A stretch of DNA of 64,000 nucleotides, taken from Citrus sinensis. Lineage: Eukaryota; Streptophyta; Magnoliopsida; Sapindales; Rutaceae. The notes under the pieces are model-generated. The model was not told where the DNA came from. It searched no databases and saw only the letters and a program-made list of their open reading frames with translations. Location: positions 31,225,501 to 31,289,500 of the forward strand of contig NC_068557.1 of assembly GCF_022201045.2 (NCBI RefSeq), given 5' to 3'. The translations under genes and the position numbers were made by a program. Below, piece after piece: positions 50,801 to 63,727 of this stretch (positions within the stretch are counted from its first letter, which is position 1; every line of letters starts with the position of its first letter).

Positions 50801-52822
50801 TGCAATTGGGGCATTAAATGCAGTCAAACACAACATCCTTGTCGCTTGCAGCGCAGGGAATTCGGGTCCTGCCCCTTCTTCATTATCAAACCTAGCCCCT
50901 TGGTTGATCACAGTTGGTGCTGGCTCCCTCGATCGTGATTTTGTTGGCCCTGTTGTGCTAGGGACTGGCATGGAAATCATTGTAAGCAACTTCATTATAA
51001 TATTATTCACTGTTCAATGCATAAATATTGTGATAACCTTTTCTTTTCTTTCATTTCATCTTCATAGCTAATTACATTACATTTGTTTTCCTTCATTTGA
51101 TTGATTTTAGGGAAAAACAGTCACTCCTTACAATCTTAAGAAGATGCACCCATTAGTCTATGCAGCAGATGTTGTGGTCCCTGGAGTGCACCAGAATGAA
51201 ACAAAGTAATTTTTAATTTTGAGGGTTAATTAATTTATATGACAGTTTTAACAAATATATGTATAATTTTTTTTTAGTGCAGGCACCCTCTTTTTTTTTT
51301 TTTTTTAACATAGAGACTTTAATAAAATCATATTTTAATATTACTAAATTGCATGGCTTAACAGCATGTCCGTATTAAAAAAAATTGATAGTACTTATAC
51401 ATGAGAATGGTTTTATATATTTAACTAATTAATATAATTAATTAATGTCTTGAATCTTGATCCTGGGAATTGATTAAGTTGATTTGTTGTTTTTTGCAGT
51501 CAATGCCTCCCTGGTTCTCTGACACCGGAGAAAGTAAAAGGAAAGATAGTGCTGTGCATGAGAGGTAGTGGGTTTAAACTTTCCAAGGGGATGGAAGTGA
51601 AGAGAGCTGGAGGTGTAGGATTAATACTAGGAAACAGTCCAGCTAACGGAAATGAATACAGTTATGATGCTCATTATCTTCCGGCAACTGCAGTGCTCTA
51701 TGATGATGCCATTAAAATTCATGAATACATCAAGTCTACCAATAATCCAACAGCAATTATCAAACATGCCAGAACAGTGCTACACACTCAGCCAGCTCCC
51801 TTCATGGCTAATTTCACAAGTCGAGGTCCTAATGCTCTTGATCCTTATATCCTCAAGGTAAGCTTCTAAGTTTGCAAATATCATATCAACATATTACTAC
51901 TACTGTCAGGATTCCATTTCCAGCTGGCACACGATGATGAGTACATGTGCATCTATATATACCTACATTTTAATTTGTTGCAGCCCGACATCACGGCTCC
52001 AGGACTGAATATACTGGCGGCTTGGAGTGAGGCATCATCCCCGTCAAAGTTGGCATTTGATAAGAGAATCGTCAAGTACACTATATTTTCGGGAACTTCA
52101 ATGTCTTGCCCTCATGTTGCTGCTGCAGCTGCTCTTCTCAAAGCCATTCACCCTGATTGGAGCAGTGCTGCTATACGATCCGCCCTTATGACCACAGGTA
52201 ATAATAACTGTTGTGTTTCTGCTTGATTTTGAAAACATATGGTCTAAATGCCTTCTTGCTTAATTTCTTATCACTTTGTCCTGCAGCCTGGATGAAAAAC
52301 AACAAGGCTTTGCCAATAACTAATGCAGATGGCAGCATAGCGACTCCATTTTCATTTGGTTCTGGCCACTTCCGCCCTACCAAAGCAGCTGACCCAGGTC
52401 TTGTGTACGACGCCTCATACGAAGACTATCTTCTCTACCTTTGCAGCCACGGATTCTCATTTACCAACCCAGTATTTAGGTGTCCGAACAAGCCACCCTC
52501 AGCCCTCAACCTCAATTATCCATCAATCGCCATTCCAAATCTGAATGGCACTGTGATTGTGAAGAGGACAGTTACAAATGTTGGTGGCAGCAAGAGTGTC
52601 TACTTCTTTAGTGCAAAACCACCAATGGGAGTTTCCGTCAAGGCAAATCCGAGCATTTTGTTCTTCGATCATATTGGCCAGAAGAAGAGCTTCACCATTA
52701 CAGTGAGACTAGGTAGCGAAACAACGAGGCAGGGTCTTACTAAACAGTATGTCTTTGGGTGGTACCGCTGGACAGATGGACTCCATCTCGTGAGAAGTCC
52801 AATGGCAGTGTCTTTCGCATAG
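47830..52822 (+). CDS. Subtilisin-like serine protease, SBT5 group
   Basis: Secreted plant subtilase. Exons: 47830-48097, 48188-48376, 48587-48698, 50420-50981, 51111-51205, 51500-51857, 51984-52197, 52287-52822; 2334 nt, 777 aa, all phases consistent. Signal peptide [21 protein letters not shown]9 propeptide (about 24-120, VYIVHFGG to SWEFVGL); peptidase S8 with Asp151 (GLVDNGVWPES), His224 (DGHGTHTAS), oxyanion Asn337 (AGNSGP) and Ser567 (GTSMSCPH). A PA domain lies between His and Ser (about 390-510, [11 protein letters not shown]), followed by a C-terminal fibronectin-III-like domain (VTNVGG). [20 protein letters not shown] resembles Arabidopsis SBT5.6 (At5g45650). Intron 3 is 1.7 kb and carries a hAT-like MITE. 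The catalytic Asp is followed by Asn, where Thr or Ser is more usual. Substrate unknown. Confidence 0.95.
49814..50102. mobile_element. hAT-like MITE in subtilase intron 3
   Basis: The body 49822-50094 (273 bp) begins GGGTCCGTTTGGGATTGAGG and ends CCTCAATCCCAAACGCAACC. Subterminal inverted repeats share GCTGTAGCTTAAAAGCTACA-type sequence. An exact 8-bp target duplication, ATAATATA, occurs at 49814-49821 and 50095-50102, as for hAT elements. It has no coding capacity and is spliced out with the intron. The AT-rich target lowers the weight of the match a little. Confidence 0.85.
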
Positions 52823-53307
52823 ATTGAATCTTTCCTCTTTTCTTATAAACTTTTCTTTCTGGGTTTAATCATTGTCCAGATTAGTGAAACGTAAAGAAAG
52901 ACATTAGAGATGAGACATCTCTAGAGCTTCAATCAGTTTGAAGCATGGTTTTTGGGGAAAATTGACTATCAGATAGGAAAAATATGTATTACCTTTCTTG
53001 GATTTGAACTGTAATAAAATTAATCTCCTTTCTCCTCAAAAGCCTGGCTTGTTAATTAACTGCATTGAAGCTTGATAAAATTATAAACTTATTTTATACA
53101 TAACGTCAAAACATAATAGCAATTGCCAAGAGGCTGGCACTTTTTGGATTTACAAGCAAGGATATGAATGAAAGCCTAAGTCGCGATGATATTATTTAAT
53201 ATTTGAGGCGATTTTATCTGCAGCAGCAGCCATGAAATTTCTCTGCTCAATTTCTGCAGTAAACTCCAAAGAAAGTGATAGGATCACAGGGTATGCCCTT
53301 TAGGCAT
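52823..53307. other. Convergent 3' spacer
   Basis: Holds the 3' UTRs of the subtilase (+) and the PPR gene (-). Nothing else is seen. Confidence 0.5.
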
Positions 53308-55002
53308 TCAGTTGGTTGAACCAGATTCATACCATGCATCTCTTCTCACTCTGACTCTTTCACCTTTAAAGTGGATGTATTTCCATTTAGAGAGATACTT
53401 TTTAAGAACAAGCTTCTGCTTGTCATCTTGACCTACTCTCTGAAAGGCACTTGCAATTCTCCTCACAGTATCCTCATCTGGTCTAACACCAAGCTCCTCC
53501 ATATCTGCAAATACCTGCATAAGCACCCAAAAAAAAAAAAAAAACACTTAGGCCCCAGAGATATGAAATCATTCTTGAGTAAGAAAGGAAAAGCTCCCAA
53601 AGTTCATTTTTCATTTAAAAAAAAAAAATGCACAAGTCATTTCAGGAGTGAGGTGAAACTGCACCCTCATCTTTTATTACCTCAATAATCTTATTTGGCA
53701 TGTCATGATGATCGTATAAAGAGATCATCCTCGAAAACAATCGCTTTGAGATTGATCGAGTTTGCGTATGTAAAATCATATTCCACAATGATTCGGCCTC
53801 ATCTGCCCTATGATCCTTGTCAAATGCTAGTAAAAGTGTGTCATATGTTCCCATTGTGGCTCCTTGACCCTTGCTCAGCATCCATTTTGCTACCTGAGAA
53901 TTGATAGAATTGATAAACTTATACGAATAACAATATCCAAAACCGAGATGCATCAAGTTCTTATTCGTAAATTATTCCATCAGACCATTTAATATAATTG
54001 CTTAAAACAAAGAATTAAGTTCTCTGAAAACCTCTTGAACAAAGGATTCATCTCTCTTCATTTTATTAACAAGTAGCTCAAATTATTTTTCTAAAACCAT
54101 CAAGATTAAAGTAACAGAGGACAGATGTTATCTGAATTGAGACTGCAATCACATATATATATTATTACCAGAGAAGCACAAGCACAACAATATCAAGTGA
54201 GTTAAAGTGTTATACTTGAATGACACGCAACCATTGACCCCTTTTCCTAAGAATTCTTAAAGCCTTAGCTGCTGCAATCAATGGAAACTCTGTCTCCCAA
54301 GCTGTCCATTTATCCAGTGCTCCATAAACAGCATGTTTCTCATTAGGAAGCTCAGAAACCTGACATTTCAAGAGTTGCACCCTAACATGAAAAGATGATA
54401 TCACATACAGAACAAGCAAAACTCATAGTTTTTTTTAATCTTTTTTTTTTAGAGAGAGGGGGGGGGGGGGTTCGGGCGGGGGTGGTGGACTTACAATTCT
54501 GACAAGATTGAGGGCCTTCTGCCCAGACCCAGCAGAATCCCTTTTCTGCCACAAGTGTTGCTCTTTCTTTCCCACCTTCACTACTAATTTGCTGCATTCA
54601 ATGTCAATGGTTAAAGTAGTAATATGACTAAAGTGAACATACATAAATAAACAAATGAATTAAGAAGCAAGAGAAAGCACCCACTTCTTCTTTGAGGCAT
54701 TGGCATTGGAATTAGATACTGGTGGTTGTTTATTTTGATTGAGAAAGCACTTGAGATGGGGATTGCTAGTTGCCAGCTTCACACACGCACAGATACACAG
54801 ATTGCTTATGAGAAAACAAACAGAACAAGAACAAATTACCGGATTTTCAAAATTAAAGAAACGAAATTTCACCAGTATTTTAATTTTTAAAAAAAAATGA
54901 TACGAAAGCTGTTTCTTTGCACACCTTAGTTGTGAGAAGAGAAAAACCGGACGCAGTTTGCAATGGGGGAATTCTGCAGCTATTTGAAAACCCAAAACCC
55001 AT
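53308..55002 (-). CDS. PPR-type protein, At4g18975-like, probably plastid
   Basis: Six exons in transcript order: 55002-54925, 54776-54685, 54591-54495, 54359-54216, 53893-53681, 53514-53308; 831 nt, 276 aa. The N terminus (MGFGFSNSCRIPPLQTASGF) is basic, Ser/Thr-rich and lacks acidic residues, like a chloroplast transit peptide. Conserved core: KKEQHLWQKRDSAGSGQKAL, ALDKWTAWETEFPLIAAAKA, then PPR-like helices (VAKWMLSKGQGATMGTYDTL, DEAESLWNMILHTQTRSIS, VFADMEELGVRPDEDTV). It ends in a basic tail (KGERVRVRRDAW). The start was chosen because it alone gives an in-phase joint to exon 2 (acceptor GTGAAG). The alternative frame through exon 1 lacks ATG. Expected to bind organelle RNA; its specific target is unknown. 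Confidence 0.88.
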
Positions 55003-56418
55003 CACCCATGAACTCCGACAAATCATTCAAACCCCCCACTCTCATTTCTCGGCATTATGCTTCACAAAGAATGAAAGGGCAAGCTCCAAGCTACAATTTT
55101 CAATTTACCAGATGGTTTTCAATTCCATTTACGGGCAAAACCCAAAAGCTAAAGCTCTTGAGACTTGAGCTTGAGAGAGTTTCAGAACATAAAAGAACGA
55201 CAACCAACGATCGTGATTTTTTATTTTATTCCCCTTAGTTCCTGGACGGGCCGAGCTGATTAGTTTTTTTGAATAAGGTCCAGCTTAAATTGGACTGGGC
55301 TACCTGTTTTCAAATCAGGTCCGAATTAAATTAGACTGGACTTTCGATTTATTTAAAAAGAAATCAATAGTAGATCAGATATAATAAATTTGACTTCAAA
55401 AATAAATAAATATTATATAACCCATTAGGTACGGGTACAATCTACCAAATACTCCAATGTTCTAAATTGACGGCATAACAAAAGGTTTAACAACATAGTT
55501 TGAAAATTAGTGCGGGTAAGATGAAATCTCCTCCATTTTAGAATAAATTTGACATTCCTAATAAAAAATAAAATAAAATAAAGATAAATTTGACATTCCT
55601 AAATTTTGTATTCAAATATAGTAATAAAATTGAAAAATAACCTTCGCGAATGCCACATTTTGATGTCAATACAACATCAGATTCGATCCAAATCAAATTG
55701 CTCACATGAATTTTCGGATGTTTTCTTAGAAAAACATCTAGTAGCAAAATTGCCTTACTTCCTACACCAAATCCTTAATCAGTTGTATGCTTGAAGGAAC
55801 GAATAACATTGTTTGTGGGAGAAGGTTTTCCCATCTACCGAATATTCTGAAGCCTATACCATGGCTATATATCCAAATTTTATTAAACTAAACAAATTCC
55901 AAAACTGAAAGTGGATCGTCTCTTATTCGATTATTTCAACTTTGGGCAAGTTTACGAAGAAAAATTTGGAGAAAAATCGTTTGATGTGCCAATGCACCAA
56001 CATGCATTGCATGCATGCAGTATCAGCTAGCTAATTCCAATATTCCAAATTTGACAAACACTAAACAAGCTGTTGGCCAAACCCTAGTTCCGTGACAGCA
56101 ATACCTGCTCACTCACCAAATTTTAACCACAATTAGAGATGAAATTGAAGTCACGATCGCCCATCTTCATGAAATTCATATATTTACATATAGTTTATAA
56201 ATATCTGATGGTAAGTTTGCATGCATGTAAAGGACAAAATTGCAGGAAAAAGACTCCTCAAAAGTCCAAACAAATGGGTCTAATCCAAACAATAAGTTTG
56301 TGATAATCACTAACGAACACGTAATCATGTACAGGGTTTTCCAAATTCGTACGTACTTTAAAGACGATATCGAGTTGTAAAGCACTGAGAGCCATAAGCT
56401 ACGTATAGGTAGGGTTTT

Positions 56419-56449
<31 letters not shown>

Positions 56450-57660
56450 TGAGAGAGAGAGAGAGAGAGAGAGATTAATGTAATTTTATCTTCTGGCTTC
56501 AAAACTTCAACGTTTAAGTTGGCAATTAAAACTACTCGAAGAAAGAAACTCATACATAGTTAATATAATACATGTGACGAGTTCGAATATATTATTGTAC
56601 ACGCCCGCACGCGAAAACTTGCGCGAAAACAACGGGAAGCAACGTGGCATATAATCTAAGCAGAATAATTGAGATTCTCCTAATGATTTCGTTTTCCACG
56701 TGGCGAACAATTATTGGTTTGTCGTATTCGAAATCATTCTCGTTGGCATGAGGGGATCAATTAGGTGGACCTCAGGCGTAACCATTTGTTTTCGTTTTTG
56801 GTGATGTGGGCCCCACATACATCTGACGCAGCGCATGAGCCGTGGGATGCGCCTGTGACTGTAGCCCTGAATCCTGATTGATTTGTAGCTTTCCGCATAC
56901 GCTCTTTACCCAATCATTAACAAATGAAGAATATTAATTATTACATCTTCCGTTATCTGCTGTTTCGTCTAGTTTAATAATCGGAACCATTTGATTACTG
57001 CAAGCAACCCGGCTCGGCTTGGCTTCTTTAGCAAATCAGATTCTTATTAGTTGTTATTACTCTCTAGTGTTCGTTGTGGATCAGATACTTAGGCTAATGT
57101 TCAAGCATTTTATTTTTTTAAAATTGAACGGAAATGACAAAATTTTCCAAAATATTAGTTGAAGTTGAAGTACAGCACAGACATGGGGAATTGACCAAAC
57201 ATGAACAATTAGAACAAAATCCAAACCCTGAAAGTAAAACAGTATGAAAAGGAAACGCATCAGCTGTTCACATATTTTCCCAATACAAATCAGAAAGAGA
57301 AGCTCAAAATCCAGAAGAGCTAGAGAGCCAAGCAAGTCAAGTCAAAACGTTAGCTTAACAAGCCAGAAGAAGCAAAAAGGTCCGTAGGCCGCAAGCAAAG
57401 TAGCTGTGGGGTAATGGTGTAATAGGCAGCCGACTCTCCCTCATTCATCCATAACACACACAACCCCATAATACTTTTTTTTTTTAGGGGAAAAAAATGA
57501 AAACAACTCTCTTACAATCTTCCATAAACAAAACTTACAAAAATCAAACACATTAAAAAAAAAAAAAAGTTGCGGGGACCGCACTCAACGCCATTTACAG
57601 TGAGTGACGCCATCTTATAAATGATTTGTGTAGTGACCACGATTTATATTTAGATTCTTT
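55003..57660. other. Intergenic region with TA/GA microsatellites
   Basis: Contains the PPR 5' leader, a local repeat of AAATTTGACATTCCTAA (near 55545 and 55588) and adjoining TA and GA microsatellites (about 56422-56474). Upstream of the S40 gene is a pyrimidine- and A-tract-rich stretch. No gene is supported. Confidence 0.5.
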
Positions 57661-57664
57661 TATC

Positions 57665-57671
57665 TATAAAT
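57665..57671 (+). promoter_or_regulatory. TATA box of the S40-like gene
   Basis: TATAAAT, about 122 bp before the ATG at 57787, followed by a CT-rich leader. Confidence 0.5.
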
Positions 57672-57786
57672 CCCAGCCTCAATTTCCTCTCTTGCATTCT
57701 TCCATTTGTTCTACTTCTTCATCAATAAATCAAATCCAAATCCAAGATTTTCTGTCAAATTAATTAATTCCGATCCTACGATCAAC

Positions 57787-58215
57787 ATGGCCGAGGAGTT
57801 TCAAGAATCCGAGGTGAACTTCTCCGGTTACTATAATAACGATAACGGTAACAACGACGACGACAGCTACTTGAGTTATCAGGAAATGGTATTATCAAAT
57901 AATAGCAGCGGACGCGTGGCACGTGGTGGTGGTAAGAAGAAGAAAACAGTTAATAAGAAGAATAAGTCAGTTCCGGTGAATATTAATATCCCGGCGGATA
58001 ACACATTCCAGTACGTGGATAGGGATTATGAGTTCGAAGAGGAATACGACGATGATGATGGAGAAATTGTACCACCCCATGTCATTGTTGGCAGAAGAAT
58101 TACAGGCAAAATGGCCTTTTCAGTCTGTACCGGCAATGGCAGAACATTAAAAGGCAGAGATTTGAGTCAAGTTCGAAATTCCATTCTTCGAATGACTGGT
58201 TTTTTGGAAACATAA
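57787..58215 (+). CDS. S40 / DUF584 senescence-regulator-like protein
   Basis: Single-exon gene of 142 aa, normal for the plant S40 family (Senescence_reg, DUF584), whose Arabidopsis member AtS40-3 affects leaf senescence. The hallmark C terminus is present: VGRRITGKMAFSVCTGNGRT at 101-120, then LKGRDLSQVRN and a terminal RMTGFLE. The N-terminal half is acidic and Asn/Asp-rich. A basic stretch at 47-61 (GGGKKKKTVNKKNKS) is a likely nuclear localisation signal. The start at 57787 (MAEEFQESEV) was chosen over the upstream in-frame ATG at 57706, because the latter adds an unconserved hydrophobic leader and lies just after the TATA box. The molecular function of the family is not established. Confidence 0.93.
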   Translation: MAEEFQESEVNFSGYYNNDNGNNDDDSYLSYQEMVLSNNSSGRVARGGGKKKKTVNKKNKSVPVNINIPADNTFQYVDRDYEFEEEYDDDDGEIVPPHVIVGRRITGKMAFSVCTGNGRTLKGRDLSQVRNSILRMTGFLET

Positions 58216-61200
58216 TTTTTTTTTTCTTTTTTACATTCTATTTCTTGAGAGTCAACCCAACTCCAACAACAACCAAAATTTAAGAATAAAAAAAAAACTG
58301 TTACTTTTATTTGTTATTGTAACAAAAATGGAAATTTGGAGCTAGAATCAGAATTATATGTATATATTCATATGGGGTTTATTTTTGTTATTATTATTAG
58401 TTGGCTTTTCTTCCGATGAATGATTAATTTGCTGGGCTTGGAGGGTTAGTGATGGCGTGAATGATGAATATTAATATTGTTGAATGAATGCTGCAAGTTA
58501 TTGATTTACAGGCTGGTGAGCATGTGATAATTTGCTAATGCCCTAAATGGTAATACTACTATTACTTGTGCCTGTTGCTGGAGAAGCTTTGTGTTGACTT
58601 GGACAGAAGAAGCCCCCCAACATTAACAGCTGTTTTTGCTTTTAAGACAGAGAGATAAGACTTTTGCCTGCAACTTTTAAAGCATTTGCTGATGGATCAT
58701 TACTGGATTTCATCATTCATGTGAAACTGTTGTTCCCCCTGTGTGTGCTGCCAGTGGTGTACGTACGTGCGTGTGTATTTTATTTATTCATACTTTATGG
58801 TAGTTATTCATTCATACATTGCTTCTTATCTTAAAGCTCATTCCGACAGTCAGTCCATGTAAAAATATAAGATTATGGAGCTTTCGTACTAATCATCCAA
58901 TTGTCAGCATGATAAATTATTGTAACGGTGGGAAGGAGTACAAGTCATCCCTTGTGCATTATTGTTTAAGGATGATGTTCTTTCAAATCTTTTTAAGTAG
59001 GTCCGGCTTATTTTGGATATAACTATTCAAATTATACCAATTAAGAAGTTGATGTATAATACTTCAATATATTTTTGTTTGTAATGTTTTAGTAGATTTG
59101 TGTATATGTAATACCAAAAATAAGTAAAGATTTTCTATTGTTGTTTTAAAGATCAATTATGTCCTTTTAATTTATATTCGTGAAGGATTTTATCGAATCA
59201 ACATGAACAATATGTAAATTCAATTTTATGATGTAACGACGTGTGAGAATTATTTTGAAAAACTACTATACAAGTCGTAATTATATTAAATTTAACTACG
59301 TACACATGTCATATATGTATTAATTAGTTACGTAATCTAATCTCTTATGTGTTTTAGAATTTCTTAGTGTTAATTTAAAAAAAAAAATTTATCAACTCAG
59401 GCATTCATTGAAGTTCAAACTCAAGACATGTATATTAAGAATGTCACTGTTTACTAATAGAGCTATCTATATAAAATGATAATAACATATACGCTTCTAC
59501 AATCAAATTGAAGCAAATGTCCCTCCTGAAGTACATTCATGCACGTAAAGAGAATCTTGATTTTACATTATGATTGATTCTATTATGGAGGGATATGTGC
59601 GTAGGTGTATGTTTTGGACATGTGCCTTTATCATTGATGTAGGGGTGGATGGATTTTTGCATAATAACGACATGTACCATAGTGTTAATATTTTATTCCT
59701 TTATTTTGTTAATGACAAAACTTGAATTAATTAGCCTGCAAGAAATAGGGTTAGGAATCTCTTGGGTCTCTAACTATTAGATGACACCGGAATTTAGGGA
59801 TCCAACTGGAATTACGCCAACTAGGCCTTAAAATAATTGTAGAGTGGCGGCATTTTGCTTACTTTGCCGTAAATTTGAAAGACGGTTTTAATTAAGTTAT
59901 CGCACGCAATTCAACTTGAATAATTCTAGAACAACAAATATTTACATAAAAGAATATTATATAAATTGATATTCAATGTAGGTCTATAATATTTTTTAAG
60001 TCAACTAATTGTAATAACCTACATTAACTTATGCAATTGTATTTATACACAAGTCTTTGTAATCTCATTACTACGCAAACTTTAAACAATTTCTTTGTTT
60101 TTTTACGTTCTATTCTAGCGTTTAATAAATAAATAAGTATGAAACTTCAAATTTAAAGAAAGGTGGATAACACAATTGGATATAGCTTGTAAAACTCTAT
60201 TTGTTTTAATAAAAAAATCTATATTATTGTTGAAATTGCTAGCAATAATAATAATAATATGTAACGGAAGTAGAGTGCTGTGACTGCATAATCGCGAGAC
60301 AGCTTAACTCAACTTGTTCCTTATCAACATGTTCCAATATATATTATGTTCCCGTTTTTGCATGGTTCCATTATGTATGATTATAAATTTAATAAAAGTT
60401 AATCAATCATGTCATGTCCTGTCCGGTCCGGTCCCAATTGTCCGAAAATGTGCATCACATAATAAAGAAATCCAATATTTTATTGACATTGATAAAGTAA
60501 AGAAAATTACACATTTATATTATACTTACTTCAGGATTATATTATTATTATTAAAATTGATGCAATTTATTTTAACAATAAATAATTATTAAGCAAAAGT
60601 CTGGATCCGAATAAAAGCAGACATTGACACCGAGGCCACATGTGAAACAGGAGAGAGGATACGTAATTGATGTAAGAAGACACGTGTTGGATAATAATTA
60701 AGTTGTCCCGGACAAATGTCAGCTCACCCCATGTTTAGTCTATGACGTGTACCACATCCCAGCCTCAGCAGCCCCCCTCGGATGAGATTCCTCTTGTTTA
60801 ACTCTATATTTTATTTCGTAACAATATTTTGAACTCATCAAAATACTCGCCCTACTCATTTGTTAAACCTATCAATAATCCCACCCATCGCTAATAATAA
60901 AAAATTAACATTTTACTTTACAAACTCCTTAAATGCCAAACGTACTTTGTTTAAATAAATTTTTGTGTTAACATTTTATAAATGAACCAAAAAAAAAAAA
61001 AGTGGGAAGAAAGCTATTTTCTTTCTGATCAAACCAATTCATAGAACACGAAAGAATGTAAGAATTACAAATAGAGTTTCACCTCCTCATGTCTCTTGTT
61101 GCTTTATTCAGTTACAATATCATGAACGAAAATATAAAAAAAAAAAATTACAATTAATCGTATGTAATCCATTACTCATTGAGAGGCTAGTCAAAATTGG

Positions 61201-62060
61201 GGGGGGGGGGGGAGGGGGGGAATCCTTGAAGTATAATACGAATACAACGAGGCGTTGGATTGAAAAAAAAAATCCTTAAAACCTTTTAGCAAGCATTATC
61301 TTTTTATTTGTATGGATTGAGTCCTAATTTTGTAGTTGAACTCCTTCCGATATCTGGGTTTTGCTCTATATTATGATAAATTATATTCATTGTTGCAAAA
61401 ATAAGGAATATGGAAGGATGAATATGTGGGCTCTCGGCAAGGATTTGTTTAGAAAGTAACTAAAATACTTTATTTAATAATATTATCATGTGCTTTCTAG
61501 TAAATTATTAAATGATACTATGGTAATAAATTAAATTAATTTTGAAAAAATGGGTGTTGGAAAGTATTTAAATAATCTCACTTTTTATTTTATTTTATTA
61601 TTATAATTACAAAAGTACCCACCCGTGTTAATTTCGTTACAACACGCCTCGTTGTATTGGTATTAATTACTTAATCGAATACTGGTTATTATTTTATCAT
61701 ACATTTCTCGAATGCCGGTTTCCCATTTGCTGTTGCATGTCATATGGATTTAGTTGTTGTTAGGTATAAGAGTTTTCCCAAATCTGATAAATTGACGATT
61801 AAGAAGATAGCAGGTAATTCTTGAGATTATTTTATCTAATGACTGAATCAAATTCAAATCTAACTTAATACATATTTTGAAAAATAAATTTAATTTAATA
61901 AAGTTGAAAGAAACGAGTGGTTGCTGGGAAGCAACATGTCGACTTTGTAACTATATATTTTATCTTCTGAATTTGTCAACCGCAATAGATTTGATTGTCG
62001 CGTGAGTAAATAGTAGATTTGCTAACGTATATTATCATGAAGATCACACAATTCACAGAT
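58216..62060. other. Gene-poor AT-rich region downstream of S40
   Basis: Begins with the S40 3' UTR. The frames here are short and unconvincing. A G homopolymer lies near 61200-61220. No gene is supported. Confidence 0.5.
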
Positions 62061-62262
62061 GAGTAATGATATAACCATAAATTTTTGTATAAATTTATTT
62101 TGTATAAACTGATGTGACACGATAAGATTGATTGAATTAAATATCACTTGCCCCACATGGTTTATTTTTATTATTTTATATTTTCATTCAACCAATGAAT
62201 TAATGACACATCAATTTGTACAAAATAAATTTGTATAAGAATTTGTGGTTGTATCATTACTC
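62061..62262. mobile_element. MULE-like MITE, copy 3
   Basis: 202 bp, starting GAGTAATGATATAACCATAA and ending TTGTATCATTACTC, with long inverted arms. The flanking 9-mers TTCACAGAT and TTCACAAAT form a 9-bp target duplication with one mismatch. The sequence aligns along its full length with the copies at 7259 and 21454. Confidence 0.88.
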
Positions 62263-63640
62263 TTCACAAATATAAGGAGAAAATTAAATAGTGACATAAG
62301 TCAATAAAATAATCGGAGCTGATCTTAAAGTGGCAAATTCATACAACACACAGCAGGGCAGGCTTTGATTTCTTCTTTGTTTTTGGGGGGAAAAAAATTG
62401 TGGAGCTGCCTGGTGCGATAAGAAGAATCCCACCTATATATAGAATTATTATTATTATAATACTTTGCCCAAGGGGTAACGTACCCATTTGTTTGTCTTT
62501 AATTACAAAGTCACCGTTGGATATTATCTAATGGCTAATAATTAAAGAACAAGGAGTAGATTGATCAACAGGTAGTTAACTTGTGCCTCCCGATTCGAGC
62601 GGAGACTTCTAATCTGAGTTGTGGTACAGGCTTAAAGATGTTTCCTACAGTTGGGGCCCTCCCCAAAATACTTTGTGGATAAGACCAAAAAAAAAAACAG
62701 GTAGTTAACAGTTGTTCGGTACGAAAATATAACTACTTTGCTAAACGTAGTTAACAACTAATGCCGTGATGAATGCAGCAACCCGTTGCACGCAAGCAAT
62801 TCAAGGTTGCAAACTGCATTTTGCATCCATGCAAGTAAAAGTTACTTTTTGCATCCCTGCCAGTTTCGTTGGACTAAAATTCATGTAAAATTTTATAAAA
62901 TATTGTCTTGAATATTTACAAATAAGGCATACAATTTGAAAAATACTTGCCATTGCCTAATTTCGGATCTCCACAATCATCCCTCCATTATATGTAGTTT
63001 TTCTTAGTTCTGAATGATCGACCCAGAAACTGCCCTTTTTTGCCCTGTTGGTTGGATATGATAAATTTTTATCCACCCCTCTATTGAAATTGATTCTCAC
63101 ATTTTCCCCCGCATTCCAACAGGGCAATGCGAGCGAGCTAGATACAATGCCCTCCAAATCCGCTATCTGATGTCATGTCCCGACCACCGATGTTATCTAT
63201 TTACCGCCGAATCTCCGTTGTTGCCTTCTGCCGCCTCGCACACACCGTTGATTTCGTTGATACCCAACAGCCTACCTCACATCCACTGGAACCCACAAAA
63301 GACCGTTGTCCGCATTTAGCTGTTAAAAGACTCTAATGTCTGTTGCAGACATGGGCCCTCCAAAAAAAAAAAGGACAAATGCAGCTTTTTGTATGCTTTA
63401 CCCATTTCATTGAAAAAGTGTCAGCAAATTCATAATTCAAATTCCAGAACACAGAAGAATTCTAAACTGATGACGGTGTTTTAAATTCCACAAGAATAAT
63501 CATTTGCAGGAAGATCTGGGTTCCTGTCGTCCAAGCGAAGAAAGATTCAATTTTTCTGTGCTGAAAAATAAGGTCAAAATAAATTAAGATAAGAGAAAGT
63601 GACATAATAGAGTAATCCCGATAATTTGCGCTTCCTAATG
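62263..63640. other. Gene-poor right end
   Basis: A minus-strand frame at 62957-63157 has a somewhat protein-like composition (GENVRINFNRGVDKNL), but no ATG of clear context, no splice sites and no family I know. It may be a decayed transposon piece. I call no gene. Confidence 0.35.
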
Positions 63641-63727
63641 TAATTGGCGAATAGAGATGTCTCTCTCTCTTTCTCTCTCTCGCTAGTATTATTATATTTC
63701 TTTCCCGTTCAACTTAACATCTTGATT

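Noticed and set aside
50476..51010. Minus-strand frames inside subtilase exon 4
   Set aside because: Antisense shadows of a conserved coding exon.
55545..55605. Short direct repeat AAATTTGACATTCCTAA
   Set aside because: Only two short copies in AT-rich DNA; no element can be defined.
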